Source: an uncultured Actinomycetes bacterium (GTDB taxonomy: Bacteria > Actinomycetota > Acidimicrobiia > Acidimicrobiales > RAAP-2). From it: 64,000 bases of DNA. Below are positions 33,552 to 41,429 of this stretch, one piece after another (the stretch's first letter is position 1; every line of letters starts with the position of its first letter). The notes under the pieces are model-generated. The model was not told the origin of the DNA. It saw only the letters and a program-made list of their open reading frames with translations, and made no database searches. Location: contig CAIQEU010000039.1 in NCBI GenBank assembly GCA_903870905.1, forward strand, positions 62,001 through 126,000, in the 5' to 3' direction. A program made the translations under genes and the position numbers.

Positions 33552-34733
33552 TCAGACCTTGACGTAGATCTGACCGTTCTCCACCGTCACCGTGTACTCC
33601 GTCAATCCAGCGACCGCAGGACCCACTTCGACGCTGCCGTTGGCAGGGTTGAACTGGCTACCGTGGCACGGACACACGAGGAGGTCTTGACCCTGGGCGT
33701 AGGAGACGGGGCATCCTTGGTGGGTGCAGGCAGCGTTGAAGGCCACGAACTTCCCCGCCGTTGGCTGCAGCACGATTCCGGGGGCGCCACTGCCATCGGG
33801 GACAGTGAACGTGGCGGAGCCACCAACGGGCACGCTCGCCGCCGCCCCAATCGCCGCACCGTTCGGGGTCGTCGTGCCGGTGTTGCCGCTTGGAAGCGTG
33901 ACCGGAGTCGTCGTGGACGTCGGGGCGGCGTTCGACTTCCCAATCGTGGCCGTCGCCACACCCGTGACCACTGCAGCCGCAGCGGCAGCGGCAGCGGCAG
34001 AGCCACCGAGGACGACCTTGCGGCGGTCTTCAGCGTTGGGCGTGCGCCTCGCGATGATCGAGGCGTGATCGGCGACGAGGAACGGGCAGCCCTTCGGCGT
34101 GCACGTGGCTGAGGTCGCCTTGCACATGTTCCGGGCCGTCGCGTTGCCACAGACTGACCGCACCGTCCCGAAGGTGACCGCCACCACCGTGGGGTCCTCG
34201 GCCTTCTCCTTGGCGGCAGCTCGCGCCGTCACCCAGGCGTCGACCGAGAGGACAGGGGTGCCACCGATGATGAAGGGAACGAAGGCCATACAGTAGATGA
34301 GGTCCGAACCGAGGTAGTAGGGGTTCGTGTGGAACGAAATCACGAGGAAGAGACTGAACGCGATCACCGCACCGCCGAGGGCGGCGATACGCCCCCACAA
34401 TCCGATGAGGAGCCCGAGTCCAACAGCGAGTTCCCCGAACGCCATCAACCATCCAAGTGGCGTGGAGAACTGGAGGAGGTGCCCGAGGAGGAACGTCAGT
34501 GGCGAGTGGCCATCGGCGTGGAGCATCTGCGCGTAGATGCCACCCGCAGAGTTCTTGTCGAAGAACGCTGGGTTCGCCATCTTCTGCAACGCAGCGAAGG
34601 TGAAGGTGACGCCGAGGAACAGTCGGAGCGGGAGCAGCGCCCACCCCGCCAACGCCCAACCGCGAGGTGGTGGGCCGACGACCAGCGGCCGGGGCGCGGT
34701 CTGCGGGCGAACGGAACGAGTGCGTTGGGCCAT
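33552..34733 (-). CDS. DoxX-Rieske fusion membrane protein
   Basis: A 393-residue fusion. Residues ~25-165 are a four-helix DoxX/DoxD-like module (quinone-linked membrane proteins). Residues 195-216 form a Cys cluster, C-x8-C-x6-C-x4-C. Next come RRKVVLGG and an Ala-rich hydrophobic helix (~240-265), a Thr/Pro linker and a Rieske [2Fe-2S] domain with C336-T-H338 and C354-P-C356-H357; C341 and C356 can form the stabilising disulfide. ATG 34733 has GAGGA about 7 bases upstream. A membrane electron-transfer role, perhaps quinone or thiosulfate linked, is inferred. Confidence 0.88.
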   Translation of the reverse strand: MAQRTRSVRPQTAPRPLVVGPPPRGWALAGWALLPLRLFLGVTFTFAALQKMANPAFFDKNSAGGIYAQMLHADGHSPLTFLLGHLLQFSTPLGWLMAFGELAVGLGLLIGLWGRIAALGGAVIAFSLFLVISFHTNPYYLGSDLIYCMAFVPFIIGGTPVLSVDAWVTARAAAKEKAEDPTVVAVTFGTVRSVCGNATARNMCKATSATCTPKGCPFLVADHASIIARRTPNAEDRRKVVLGGSAAAAAAAAAVVTGVATATIGKSNAAPTSTTTPVTLPSGNTGTTTPNGAAIGAAASVPVGGSATFTVPDGSGAPGIVLQPTAGKFVAFNAACTHQGCPVSYAQGQDLLVCPCHGSQFNPANGSVEVGPAVAGLTEYTVTVENGQIYVKV

Positions 34734-34777
34734 CTCTCCATCCTCGCGCAACTCGGTCAGTGCGCGAGGTGAATGAG

Positions 34778-35485
34778 ATGACGAGCATCACCGGCGAAAT
34801 CAGACAGACTGCACGAGTGATGCAAACGATCATCAACCACCTCCAGGCGGTTTCTGCACCGTTCGTGTACCTCATCGTGGGCGCTTTGGTCTTCGCTGAG
34901 GCAGCCCTGCTCGTTGGATTCGTCCTGCCCGCTGAAATCGCGGTCACGACCGGTGGGTTCCTCGCCAACCACAACGGCGCACATCCGCACGGCTCGGTCA
35001 ACCTCGGCGTGCTCATGGTGATCGTGGTGGTCTGCGCGATTGCCGGGGATTCGACGGGGTACTACCTCGGGCTCCGTTTCGGAGATCGCATCTTGCAGAT
35101 CAAGTTGCTGCAGCACTACCGCGCCGCGATCGACAACGCCCTCGGGCTGCTCCGGCGTCGAGGTGCGTGGGCCGTCTTCTTCGGCCGCTTCTCAGCGTTC
35201 CTTCGGGCAGTGGTGCCGAGTTTGTCGGGGATTTCCAAGATGCACTACCGAACGTTCTTCACCGCCAACGCTGCAGGAGGTCTGCTGTGGGGCGTGTTGT
35301 TCTGCTACCTCGGCTACGCCTTCCACGCCGTCGTCGACAAGTACGCCGGAACCGCGGCGTGGTGCATCTTGGCCCTCGTCGTCGCCGTTCTCCTCGGGCT
35401 CCACATCCGAAAGAAGTTCGCCGAGCGACGCGTGGAGGCGGCCTACGAAGCCGCTCATCCCCTCGCCGAGCAGCAGGAGAACTAG
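34778..35485 (+). CDS. DedA-family membrane protein (SNARE-associated/VTT domain)
   Basis: A 235-residue VTT-domain protein. EAALLVGFVLPAEIAVTTGGFLA is the first re-entrant region, GDSTGYYLGLRFGDRIL the conserved loop and FFGRFSAFLRAVVPSLSGISKMHYRTFF the signature with the key arginines. These proteins affect lipid flipping (undecaprenyl phosphate or phospholipids) and membrane energetics. ATG 34778 follows GAGGT. It is divergent from the DoxX-Rieske gene, 44 bases away, and its stop shares CTAG with the opposite gene. Confidence 0.9.
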   Translation: MTSITGEIRQTARVMQTIINHLQAVSAPFVYLIVGALVFAEAALLVGFVLPAEIAVTTGGFLANHNGAHPHGSVNLGVLMVIVVVCAIAGDSTGYYLGLRFGDRILQIKLLQHYRAAIDNALGLLRRRGAWAVFFGRFSAFLRAVVPSLSGISKMHYRTFFTANAAGGLLWGVLFCYLGYAFHAVVDKYAGTAAWCILALVVAVLLGLHIRKKFAERRVEAAYEAAHPLAEQQEN

Positions 35486-36825
35486 CGGGTTGCGCGGAGA
35501 TGCGCAGCCAACGTTGCGAATGCCGCTGCCGCATCTCGTCCACCGGCATCGGTTGCGCTCCAGGTCACGCCGCGCCGCCCCCGAGACCGGTCGACGTTGA
35601 ACAGCCCCGTTCGATAGGCGAAGGTCCCGTGGCGGTAGCCGTCGAGGATCCCGTCGTAGGTGTACCGGAGTGGACCACTGCGCGCAGCGAGTTGGTGGCG
35701 GGCTGCGAGGAGCTCGATCAGTCCACTCGTCGACTGGCCTGGTCGAGGGGTGTTGTGCGTCGTCGCGACGGCAACACCCTCGATGAGCGATCCACGACCG
35801 GCTTCCGGATCGAACAGGTTGGGAAGGCTCCCGTGGCGAGCGCGACGGGGAATGGCCCACGTTCTGCCGAATGCCCAGAACTGGAACGGCACGGGATCAA
35901 CGACGACGGAGATCGACACGCCATGGTGCGCACGACCAACCAACTGGAGCACCTCGAGGAACCGTCGAGGAACCGGTCGCGAGGGCCAGCGGCGGCGGGT
36001 GCGGGTGCGGAGTCCAATGGGGTTGAGCACACCCACGAGCACACTCAGGAGCGATCGACTGCCCGTGCGGCCTGCTGCGGCAATCCGCTCGCCAATCACC
36101 CCGGCATCGGCGCCGTCTGCAGCCGTCGATATCGCCAGCGCAATCGCTCGGTCGAGGTCGTCGACCATCGGCGAGAGCCCCAGTGAAATCGCCGTTGCCG
36201 GAACACCAGTCGCGAGGAGCGCGCTGGCGCCGAGAACATGCGCGGCGAGGAGGTTGTCGAGGGCACTGCAGGCATCGTCGATCGCCAGACGCCGAAAAGG
36301 CGGGTGGCTTCCACAGAGGTAGCCCTCCACGACCCATCGAACAGGGTCGTGGACGGTCTCCCAGCGCTCGACGAGATCCCCGAGCGCAGTGGCGACCTTG
36401 GTAACGAACGCCGCGAACTGCTCTGGCGACCCGGGGAGCAGCCAGAACTCCTGACCGAGTGCTGCTGGGGTGCAGCCATCGCTGAGGCGAATCTCGACGG
36501 CAATGGAGCGATGTCGCAGTTCCGTCAAGAGCGCTCGGTAGTGGGCAACCGTTGCTGCATCGAGCGCGTCGAGCGTCGGGGCGAGCCGCGCCCAGTCCAC
36601 AGGAATCACCACGTGATCGGGACGGAGCGCATCGAGGAGGTGGAAGAGGTCGTCGAGTCGATCCCAGAGATCAGCGCCAACTCCCGACGCCGGCACTCGG
36701 GCCAACGCTTCGCCGACCTTCCATGAATTAGCGGGCTCCCCGGGGCCGTTGAGACCACCGTCGACGCCGAAGCCACCGAGCACCACGCCGACAGATCGAG
36801 TTGGTTGATCGGGGCGGGACTCCAC
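35482..36825 (-). CDS. Degenerate glycoside hydrolase family 1-like protein
   Basis: About 447 residues resembling GH1 beta-glycosidases in outline: FGVDGGLNGPGEPANSW at the start, DLWDRLDDLFHLLDALRPDHVVIPVDWARLAPT (barrel helix and strand 2), and WETVHDPVRWVVEGYLCGSHPPF where active GH1 enzymes have T-x-N-E-P...GY..G..PPG. Here NEP is replaced by HDP, so the acid/base Glu is lost, and the TENG nucleophile motif is not clear near SLIEGVAVATTHNT. It may be inactive or differently active. The GTG at 36825 is a guess; the open frame reaches 36912. Confidence 0.65.
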   Translation of the reverse strand: MESRPDQPTRSVGVVLGGFGVDGGLNGPGEPANSWKVGEALARVPASGVGADLWDRLDDLFHLLDALRPDHVVIPVDWARLAPTLDALDAATVAHYRALLTELRHRSIAVEIRLSDGCTPAALGQEFWLLPGSPEQFAAFVTKVATALGDLVERWETVHDPVRWVVEGYLCGSHPPFRRLAIDDACSALDNLLAAHVLGASALLATGVPATAISLGLSPMVDDLDRAIALAISTAADGADAGVIGERIAAAGRTGSRSLLSVLVGVLNPIGLRTRTRRRWPSRPVPRRFLEVLQLVGRAHHGVSISVVVDPVPFQFWAFGRTWAIPRRARHGSLPNLFDPEAGRGSLIEGVAVATTHNTPRPGQSTSGLIELLAARHQLAARSGPLRYTYDGILDGYRHGTFAYRTGLFNVDRSRGRRGVTWSATDAGGRDAAAAFATLAAHLRATR

Positions 36826-36926
36826 GATGTCAGCATTGCACGAGACACTCTCGCTCTGGCTCGACCGGCTAGCGTCGCACCTGTCCCGACTCGCCCGATG
36901 CGCGAGTCTCACCCTAAGGAGCAGCC

Positions 36927-37691
36927 ATGGCAGACGAAGTCCTCCGCGAGCGACGCGGCCACATCGACATCTTGACGATCAACCGTCCAGAAGCGCGCAA
37001 CGCAATGAACCGCGCCGCTGCTGTCGCCTTGTCGACCTTCCTCGACGAAGCTGAGGACGACGACAACGTCTGGGTGGTCGTCCTGACTGGCGCTGAGGAC
37101 AAGGCGTTCTCCGCAGGCATGGACCTGAAGGCCTTCGCAACTGGTGAATTCCCCATCACCGACAAGGGATTCGGCGGCTTGACCCAGCGCTCCTTCTCGA
37201 AGCCGCTCATCGCTGCGGTGAACGGCTCGGCCCTCGCAGGTGGCTTTGAGATGATGCTGTCGTGCGACATGGTCATCGCGGCAGATCACGCCAAGTTCGG
37301 CATCCCCGAAGTCAAGCGTGGACTCATCGCCGGCGCCGGTGGCCTCATCCGTCTCCCAAAGCGCGTCCCGATCGCCGTGGGCTTGGAAATGGCGCTCACC
37401 GGTGAGCCGATCGACGCCACCCGTGCCGCCCAGCTCGGTCTCGTGAACCACGTCGTGCCGAGCGCCGAAGTCCTCAGCCGTGCGATCGCCCTCGCCGAGA
37501 CCATTGCCGCCAACGCTCCCCTCGCCGTGCGACGCTCCAAAGAGATCATGGTGTCGGCCGCTGATTCGAGCGAAGCCGACGCTTGGGCGTCGAACAACGC
37601 GGCCTTCGCTGAAATCGGTCAGAGTGCTGACGCGCTCGAAGGTGCCGTTGCCTTCGCCGAGAAGCGGCTCCCGAACTGGCAGGGCAAGTAG
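36927..37691 (+). CDS. Enoyl-CoA hydratase/isomerase family protein (crotonase)
   Basis: A 254-residue crotonase. ITINRPEARNAMN, the oxyanion-hole stretch DKAFSAGMDLKAF, and VNGSALAGGFEMMLSCDMVIA are present; FGIPEVKRGLIAGAGGLIRLP follows. It probably hydrates or isomerises an acyl-CoA. AAGGAG precedes the ATG. It lies 2 bases before the CopD-like gene and is divergent from the GH1-like gene. Confidence 0.9.
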   Translation: MADEVLRERRGHIDILTINRPEARNAMNRAAAVALSTFLDEAEDDDNVWVVVLTGAEDKAFSAGMDLKAFATGEFPITDKGFGGLTQRSFSKPLIAAVNGSALAGGFEMMLSCDMVIAADHAKFGIPEVKRGLIAGAGGLIRLPKRVPIAVGLEMALTGEPIDATRAAQLGLVNHVVPSAEVLSRAIALAETIAANAPLAVRRSKEIMVSAADSSEADAWASNNAAFAEIGQSADALEGAVAFAEKRLPNWQGK

Positions 37692-37693
37692 TC

Positions 37694-38110
37694 ATGACCG
37701 CAACGCTCAACCACCTCGCCGACGGCCTCACGGCGACGCGCCTCACGCTGCACGTCCTCGCTGCTGCGGTCTGGGTTGGTGGACAGATCACGATGCTGGG
37801 CCTCGTTGGCCCCGCTCGTGGTCTGGCGAGTGACGCACCAGCGACACTCGCCAGAGCGTTCAACCGTCTCGCCTGGCCGGCATTCTTCCTCCTCCTCGCA
37901 ACGGGCCTATGGAACGCGCAAGCCGTCGGGAAGGGCACGACCGCGTGGAATGCCGTCTTCGGCGTGAAGATGACCTTCGTCCTCCTCTCTGGACTCGGTG
38001 CCTACCTGCACGCCCGAGCAACGTCGAAGGCCCAATTGGCCATATGGGGTTCCATTTCCGGCGTTGCCAGCATCGCTGCACTCGCCTGCGGCGTGCTCCT
38101 CGCCGGCTGA
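37694..38110 (+). CDS. CopD-like four-helix membrane protein
   Basis: A 138-residue protein with four hydrophobic helices. The first contains LTLHVLAAAVWVGGQITMLGL, whose H-x5-WxGG pattern is typical of CopD/DUF2269-like domains that may bind haem or copper. The other helices are WPAFFLLLATGLWNA, VKMTFVLLSGLGAYLHA and a C-terminal one. It is 2 bases after the crotonase and precedes tatA. Function is unproven. Confidence 0.75.
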   Translation: MTATLNHLADGLTATRLTLHVLAAAVWVGGQITMLGLVGPARGLASDAPATLARAFNRLAWPAFFLLLATGLWNAQAVGKGTTAWNAVFGVKMTFVLLSGLGAYLHARATSKAQLAIWGSISGVASIAALACGVLLAG

Positions 38111-38122
38111 ACGACCTGCCCG

Positions 38123-38162
38123 ATCCGGGGCCAAGGGCTACAGTGAGCCTGAGGCCCCGGAT
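38123..38162. promoter_or_regulatory. 10-bp inverted repeat around the tatA -10 element
   Basis: ATCCGGGGCC (38123-38132) and GGCCCCGGAT (38153-38162) are perfect arms separated by 20 bases. Within the spacer, GGCT/AGCC could pair as a nested stem, and a -10-like TACAGT lies at 38139-38144. It could terminate the upstream transcript or act as an operator over the tatA promoter. Confidence 0.55.
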
Positions 38163-38188
38163 ATCGGAGCTCGATCTGAAGGAGTCAC

Positions 38189-38380
38189 ATGGTCGCCAAC
38201 ATTGCAGGTCCCGACCTCGTCATCGTCCTCGTCGTCATCGCCGCCGTACTGATCGGCGGCAAGCGAATCCCGCAGCTGGCGCGGTCCCTCGGATCCGCCA
38301 AGAGCGAGTTCGAGAAGGGCATCAAGGACGGCGCTGAGCCGAAGCCTGACGACGCGCAGCAGGACGAGAGCGCCAAGTAG
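38189..38380 (+). CDS. tatA: Twin-arginine translocase subunit TatA
   Basis: A 63-residue protein with an N-terminal hydrophobic helix (LVIVLVVIAAVLIGGKRIPQL) containing the FG/GG-K hinge region, followed by the amphipathic helix ARSLGSAKSEFEKGIKDG and a charged tail. Size and layout are those of TatA, the pore-forming subunit of Tat export, used among others by Rieske proteins encoded nearby. AAGGAG precedes the ATG by 6 bases. It is flanked on both sides by 10-bp inverted repeats. Confidence 0.92.
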   Translation: MVANIAGPDLVIVLVVIAAVLIGGKRIPQLARSLGSAKSEFEKGIKDGAEPKPDDAQQDESAK

Positions 38381-38390
38381 CACCCCGAGT

Positions 38391-38420
38391 GGTGTGAGGG
38401 CCAACCGTCACCCTCACACC
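38391..38420 (+). terminator. Perfect 10-bp hairpin after tatA
   Basis: GGTGTGAGGG-N10-CCCTCACACC begins 11 bases after the tatA stop and ends 26 bases before the ctaC -10 element. Most likely a terminator. Confidence 0.6.
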
Positions 38421-38446
38421 CCTACCGAACCGTCCGCAGCGTCCAC

Positions 38447-38452
38447 TATGTT
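38447..38452 (+). promoter_or_regulatory. -10 element TATGTT upstream of ctaC (leaderless)
   Basis: TATGTT then 7 bases then the GTG at 38460. This argues for GTG 38460 over the in-frame ATG 38448, which would lie inside the -10 element. Confidence 0.45.
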
Positions 38453-38459
38453 GGAAGGC

Positions 38460-39335
38460 GTGAACGACCCCGTGGACAACCCTGGATCAGGGCTTGTGCG
38501 AAGCCGCACAAGTCGTACTCGTCGGAACCTTGGCCTTGCAGCCTTGGTACTCACCCCGCTGCTCTTGTCGAGCTGCACCGTGCCGGGCTTCGGCGCGGCC
38601 AGCGGAGTCACCGACGCTTCCCATAAGACCTACAAGCTCTGGCAGGGCTTCATGATCACCGGCCTCATCGTTGGTGGACTCACCTTGTTCCTGATCGTGT
38701 ACGCAGCGCTGCGGTATCGCCGCAAGAGCGATGCCATCCCACGACAGACCCAGTACGTGACGTGGATTGAAATCCTCTACACCGTCATCCCGACGATCAT
38801 CGTCGGCGTCTTGTTCTACGTCACCATCGTGGTTGAGAATCCTGAAGTTGCTCGGGTTGCGCACCCACCAGCGAAGATCAACGTGGTGGCCTTCCAGTGG
38901 GGATGGCGCTTCTCCTACCCGGGGTACCCGAACATCTCCACCGTCGGCCAAACCACGCAGAATCCCGTGATGGTCATGCCCGTCGGCGAGACCGACGCCG
39001 TGACGCTGACCTCGCTCGACGTGATCCACGGCTTCTACGTCAAGGAGTTCAATTACTCCGAGTATGCCCAGCCCGGCGTGACCAACCGCTTCGACGTCCA
39101 CGTCGACACGGTGGGTTCCTACCAGTCCCAGTGCACGCAGCTGTGTGGGCTCTACCACTCGCTGATGTACTTCAAGGTGGTTGCAATTCCTGCAGCCGAC
39201 TACCACGCATGCCTCACCAGTGCCAGCGACGGCCCAACCTTCGTCGCCTGCGCCGAGAAGGCTCTCGCCACCGCTGGATCCCAAATGACCGCCAACGTCC
39301 GTCCGACCCAAGGAGCCCTGAGCCACCATGGTTGA
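38460..39335 (+). CDS. ctaC: Cytochrome c oxidase subunit II (CtaC)
   Basis: A 291-residue aa3-type oxidase subunit that receives electrons at CuA. A lipoprotein-type signal (LVLTPLLLSSC) is followed by two transmembrane helices and a cupredoxin domain. The CuA ligands are intact in CTQLCGLYHSLM, and the aromatic electron-entry patch is seen in FQWGWRFSYPG. The GTG 38460 start is favoured by the -10 spacing. It overlaps ctaD by 8 bases. Confidence 0.95.
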   Translation: MNDPVDNPGSGLVRSRTSRTRRNLGLAALVLTPLLLSSCTVPGFGAASGVTDASHKTYKLWQGFMITGLIVGGLTLFLIVYAALRYRRKSDAIPRQTQYVTWIEILYTVIPTIIVGVLFYVTIVVENPEVARVAHPPAKINVVAFQWGWRFSYPGYPNISTVGQTTQNPVMVMPVGETDAVTLTSLDVIHGFYVKEFNYSEYAQPGVTNRFDVHVDTVGSYQSQCTQLCGLYHSLMYFKVVAIPAADYHACLTSASDGPTFVACAEKALATAGSQMTANVRPTQGALSHHG

Positions 39336-41037
39336 TGTCCTCGAACCACAAACTGCAGCCCACGATGACCACGGGCACGATGAGCACCATGGTCCGAGCG
39401 GGATCATGAACTGGTTGACCTCCACCGACCACAAGGTCATTGGACTCAACTACACCGTGACCTCGATCATCATGTTGGTGATCGGTGGAGCGTTCGCCAT
39501 GCTCATTCGAGCCCAGCTCACCACCCCGAACGGCAGCGTGGTGACGCTCGCGCAGTACAACGAGCTCTTCACCATGCACGGATCGGTGATGATCTACCTC
39601 TTCGCCGGACCGTTCGCATTCGGTGGCCTCGCCAACTACATGGTGCCCATCCAGATCGGGGCACCCGACATGGCGTTCCCCCGCCTGAATGCGCTCAGCT
39701 ACTGGCTCTACCTGACCGGTTCCATCACGATGCTCCTCGGCTTCGCCGTTGCCGGTGGTGCTGCGAACTTCGGATGGGTTGGCTACGCACCGCTATCTGA
39801 TGCCCTGAACGCCCCTGGCGCTGGTGCTGACCTCTGGATTGGAGCGTTGCTCCTCACCGGCTTCTCCGCAATCTTCACCGGCGTGAACCTCGTGGCCACC
39901 ATCTTCTACCTGCGAGCTCCCGGCATGACGATGTTCCGCATGCCAATCTTCACCTGGAACATGCTTGTCACCGGAATCCTCATCCTGCTGGCATTCCCAG
40001 TACTCACGGCCGGTCTCGTCATGCTCTACGCCGACCGCCACTTCGGCACCCACATCTACGACGCCAACCACGGCGGTGTGCCGATTCTCTGGCAGAACAT
40101 CTTCTGGTTCTGGGGTCACCCCGAGGTGTACATCTTGGCCCTGCCGTTCTTCGGAATGGTGACCGAGATCATCCCCGTGTTCTCCCGCAAGCCCCTCTTT
40201 GGCTACAAGGGCATGGTGTTCGCAACGATCGCCATCGCTGCACTCTCGACCGGCGTGTGGGCACACCACATGTTCACGACCGGAACGGTCCTGCTCCCCT
40301 TCTTCTCCTTCATGACGTACCTGATCTCGATCCCTACCGGCATCAAGTTCTTCAACTGGATTGGCTCGATGTGGGGCGGTCAAATCAGGTTCACCGCGGC
40401 GATGCTCTTCGCCATTGGTTTCCTGATCACGTTCCTCATCGGTGGCATCACCGGCATCATCTTGGCCAGTCCTCCACTCGACTTCTTCACCCACGACACC
40501 TACTTCGTGGTGGCGCACTTCCACTCGGTGGTGATGGCCCTCGTGATCGGCGCAATGGCAGGTCTTTACTACTGGTTCCCGAAGATCACTGGTCGCTTCC
40601 TCAACGAGCGCATCGGTAAGGCGCAGTTCTGGTTCTTGTTCCTCGGATCGACGATCTTCACCATGCCGGGTTACCTGCTCGGTCTGAAGGGCATGCCCCG
40701 TCGCATGGCGGTCTACACCTTGCACCCTGAGTGGCAGCACCTGAACACCCTGTCCTCTGTTGGTGCCTGGATGATTGGATTCTCTACCATCCTCTTCGTG
40801 ATCAATGCGGTGAAGACGACGCGGAGCCCGAAGACGGCTGGACCGAACCCATGGGATGCCCACACCCTCGAGTGGTTCACCACCTCGCCGCCTCCGCACC
40901 ACAACTTCTACGCCCTGCCCAACATCCGCTCAGAGCGTCCGACGTGGGACTACTACCACCCAGACGCACCAGCACTCACCCACGATGACCACGACCCGAG
41001 CCACATGCCCAACGCTGCCAAGGGAGCGACCAAGTGA
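39328..41037 (+). CDS. ctaD: Cytochrome c oxidase subunit I (CtaD)
   Basis: A 569-residue haem-copper oxidase catalytic subunit with 12 predicted helices. The haem a ligand is in FTMHGSVMIYLF, the CuB/Tyr motif in WGHPEVYILALPFFG, CuB histidines in WAHHMFTTG and the haem a3/a pair in VVAHFHSVVMALVI. The N-terminus has a His-rich stretch before NWLTSTDHKVIGLNY. It forms the core of complex IV with CtaC, CtaE and CtaF. Confidence 0.98.
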   Translation: MVDVLEPQTAAHDDHGHDEHHGPSGIMNWLTSTDHKVIGLNYTVTSIIMLVIGGAFAMLIRAQLTTPNGSVVTLAQYNELFTMHGSVMIYLFAGPFAFGGLANYMVPIQIGAPDMAFPRLNALSYWLYLTGSITMLLGFAVAGGAANFGWVGYAPLSDALNAPGAGADLWIGALLLTGFSAIFTGVNLVATIFYLRAPGMTMFRMPIFTWNMLVTGILILLAFPVLTAGLVMLYADRHFGTHIYDANHGGVPILWQNIFWFWGHPEVYILALPFFGMVTEIIPVFSRKPLFGYKGMVFATIAIAALSTGVWAHHMFTTGTVLLPFFSFMTYLISIPTGIKFFNWIGSMWGGQIRFTAAMLFAIGFLITFLIGGITGIILASPPLDFFTHDTYFVVAHFHSVVMALVIGAMAGLYYWFPKITGRFLNERIGKAQFWFLFLGSTIFTMPGYLLGLKGMPRRMAVYTLHPEWQHLNTLSSVGAWMIGFSTILFVINAVKTTRSPKTAGPNPWDAHTLEWFTTSPPPHHNFYALPNIRSERPTWDYYHPDAPALTHDDHDPSHMPNAAKGATK

Positions 41038-41429
41038 AGACTGAAGCTCGACTCCTGATTGGCCTCGGCGTGTTCGTCCTCATCATGGGCATCGTCTACG
41101 GCATCTGGTCCAAGGAACTGAGTGGCACCGTGATGCTCATCGGCACCGGCATCCTCGGCATCTTCCCCGGCCTCTACTACCGCTACTGGAGTAAGCGGAT
41201 GGCAGGTCGTCCAGAGGACACCGACGCTCCAGTTGATGCCGGTGCAGGATTCATTGGGTCGTTCCCCGGATCGTCGATCTGGCCGTTCGTGCTGGGCATG
41301 GGCTGCTGGCTCATGGTGCTGGCGCTGGTCTTCGGCTCCTGGCTCGCTGTCATCGCTCTGCCGACGATCACCTTCGCCCTCGCCGGTGCGACCGCTGAAG
41401 GTCGCCGCGGCGGCGCAGCGAGCCACTGA
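41034..41429 (+). CDS. ctaF: Cytochrome c oxidase subunit IV, actinobacterial type (CtaF)
   Basis: A 131-residue protein with four hydrophobic helices in two pairs (LLIGLGVFVLIMGIVYGIWS, TVMLIGTGILGIFPGLYY; IWPFVLGMGCWLMVLALVFG, LAVIALPTITFALAG). This is the actinobacteria-specific subunit of the bc1-aa3 supercomplex. GTG start overlaps the ctaD stop (GTGA). A strong hairpin follows 12 bases after its stop. Confidence 0.92.
   Translation: MKTEARLLIGLGVFVLIMGIVYGIWSKELSGTVMLIGTGILGIFPGLYYRYWSKRMAGRPEDTDAPVDAGAGFIGSFPGSSIWPFVLGMGCWLMVLALVFGSWLAVIALPTITFALAGATAEGRRGGAASH

Noticed and set aside
33979-34000. GCAGCG hexamer tandem run (about 3.7 copies) as a possible phase-variable repeat
   Set aside because: It is in frame within an Ala-rich membrane segment; a 6-base slip would not shift the frame, so switching is unlikely.
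32589-34112. Long open frame (507 codons) opposite the response regulator and DoxX-Rieske genes
   Set aside because: It lies antisense to two genes with clear domains, has no family motif, and is of the kind expected in high-GC DNA where stop codons are rare.
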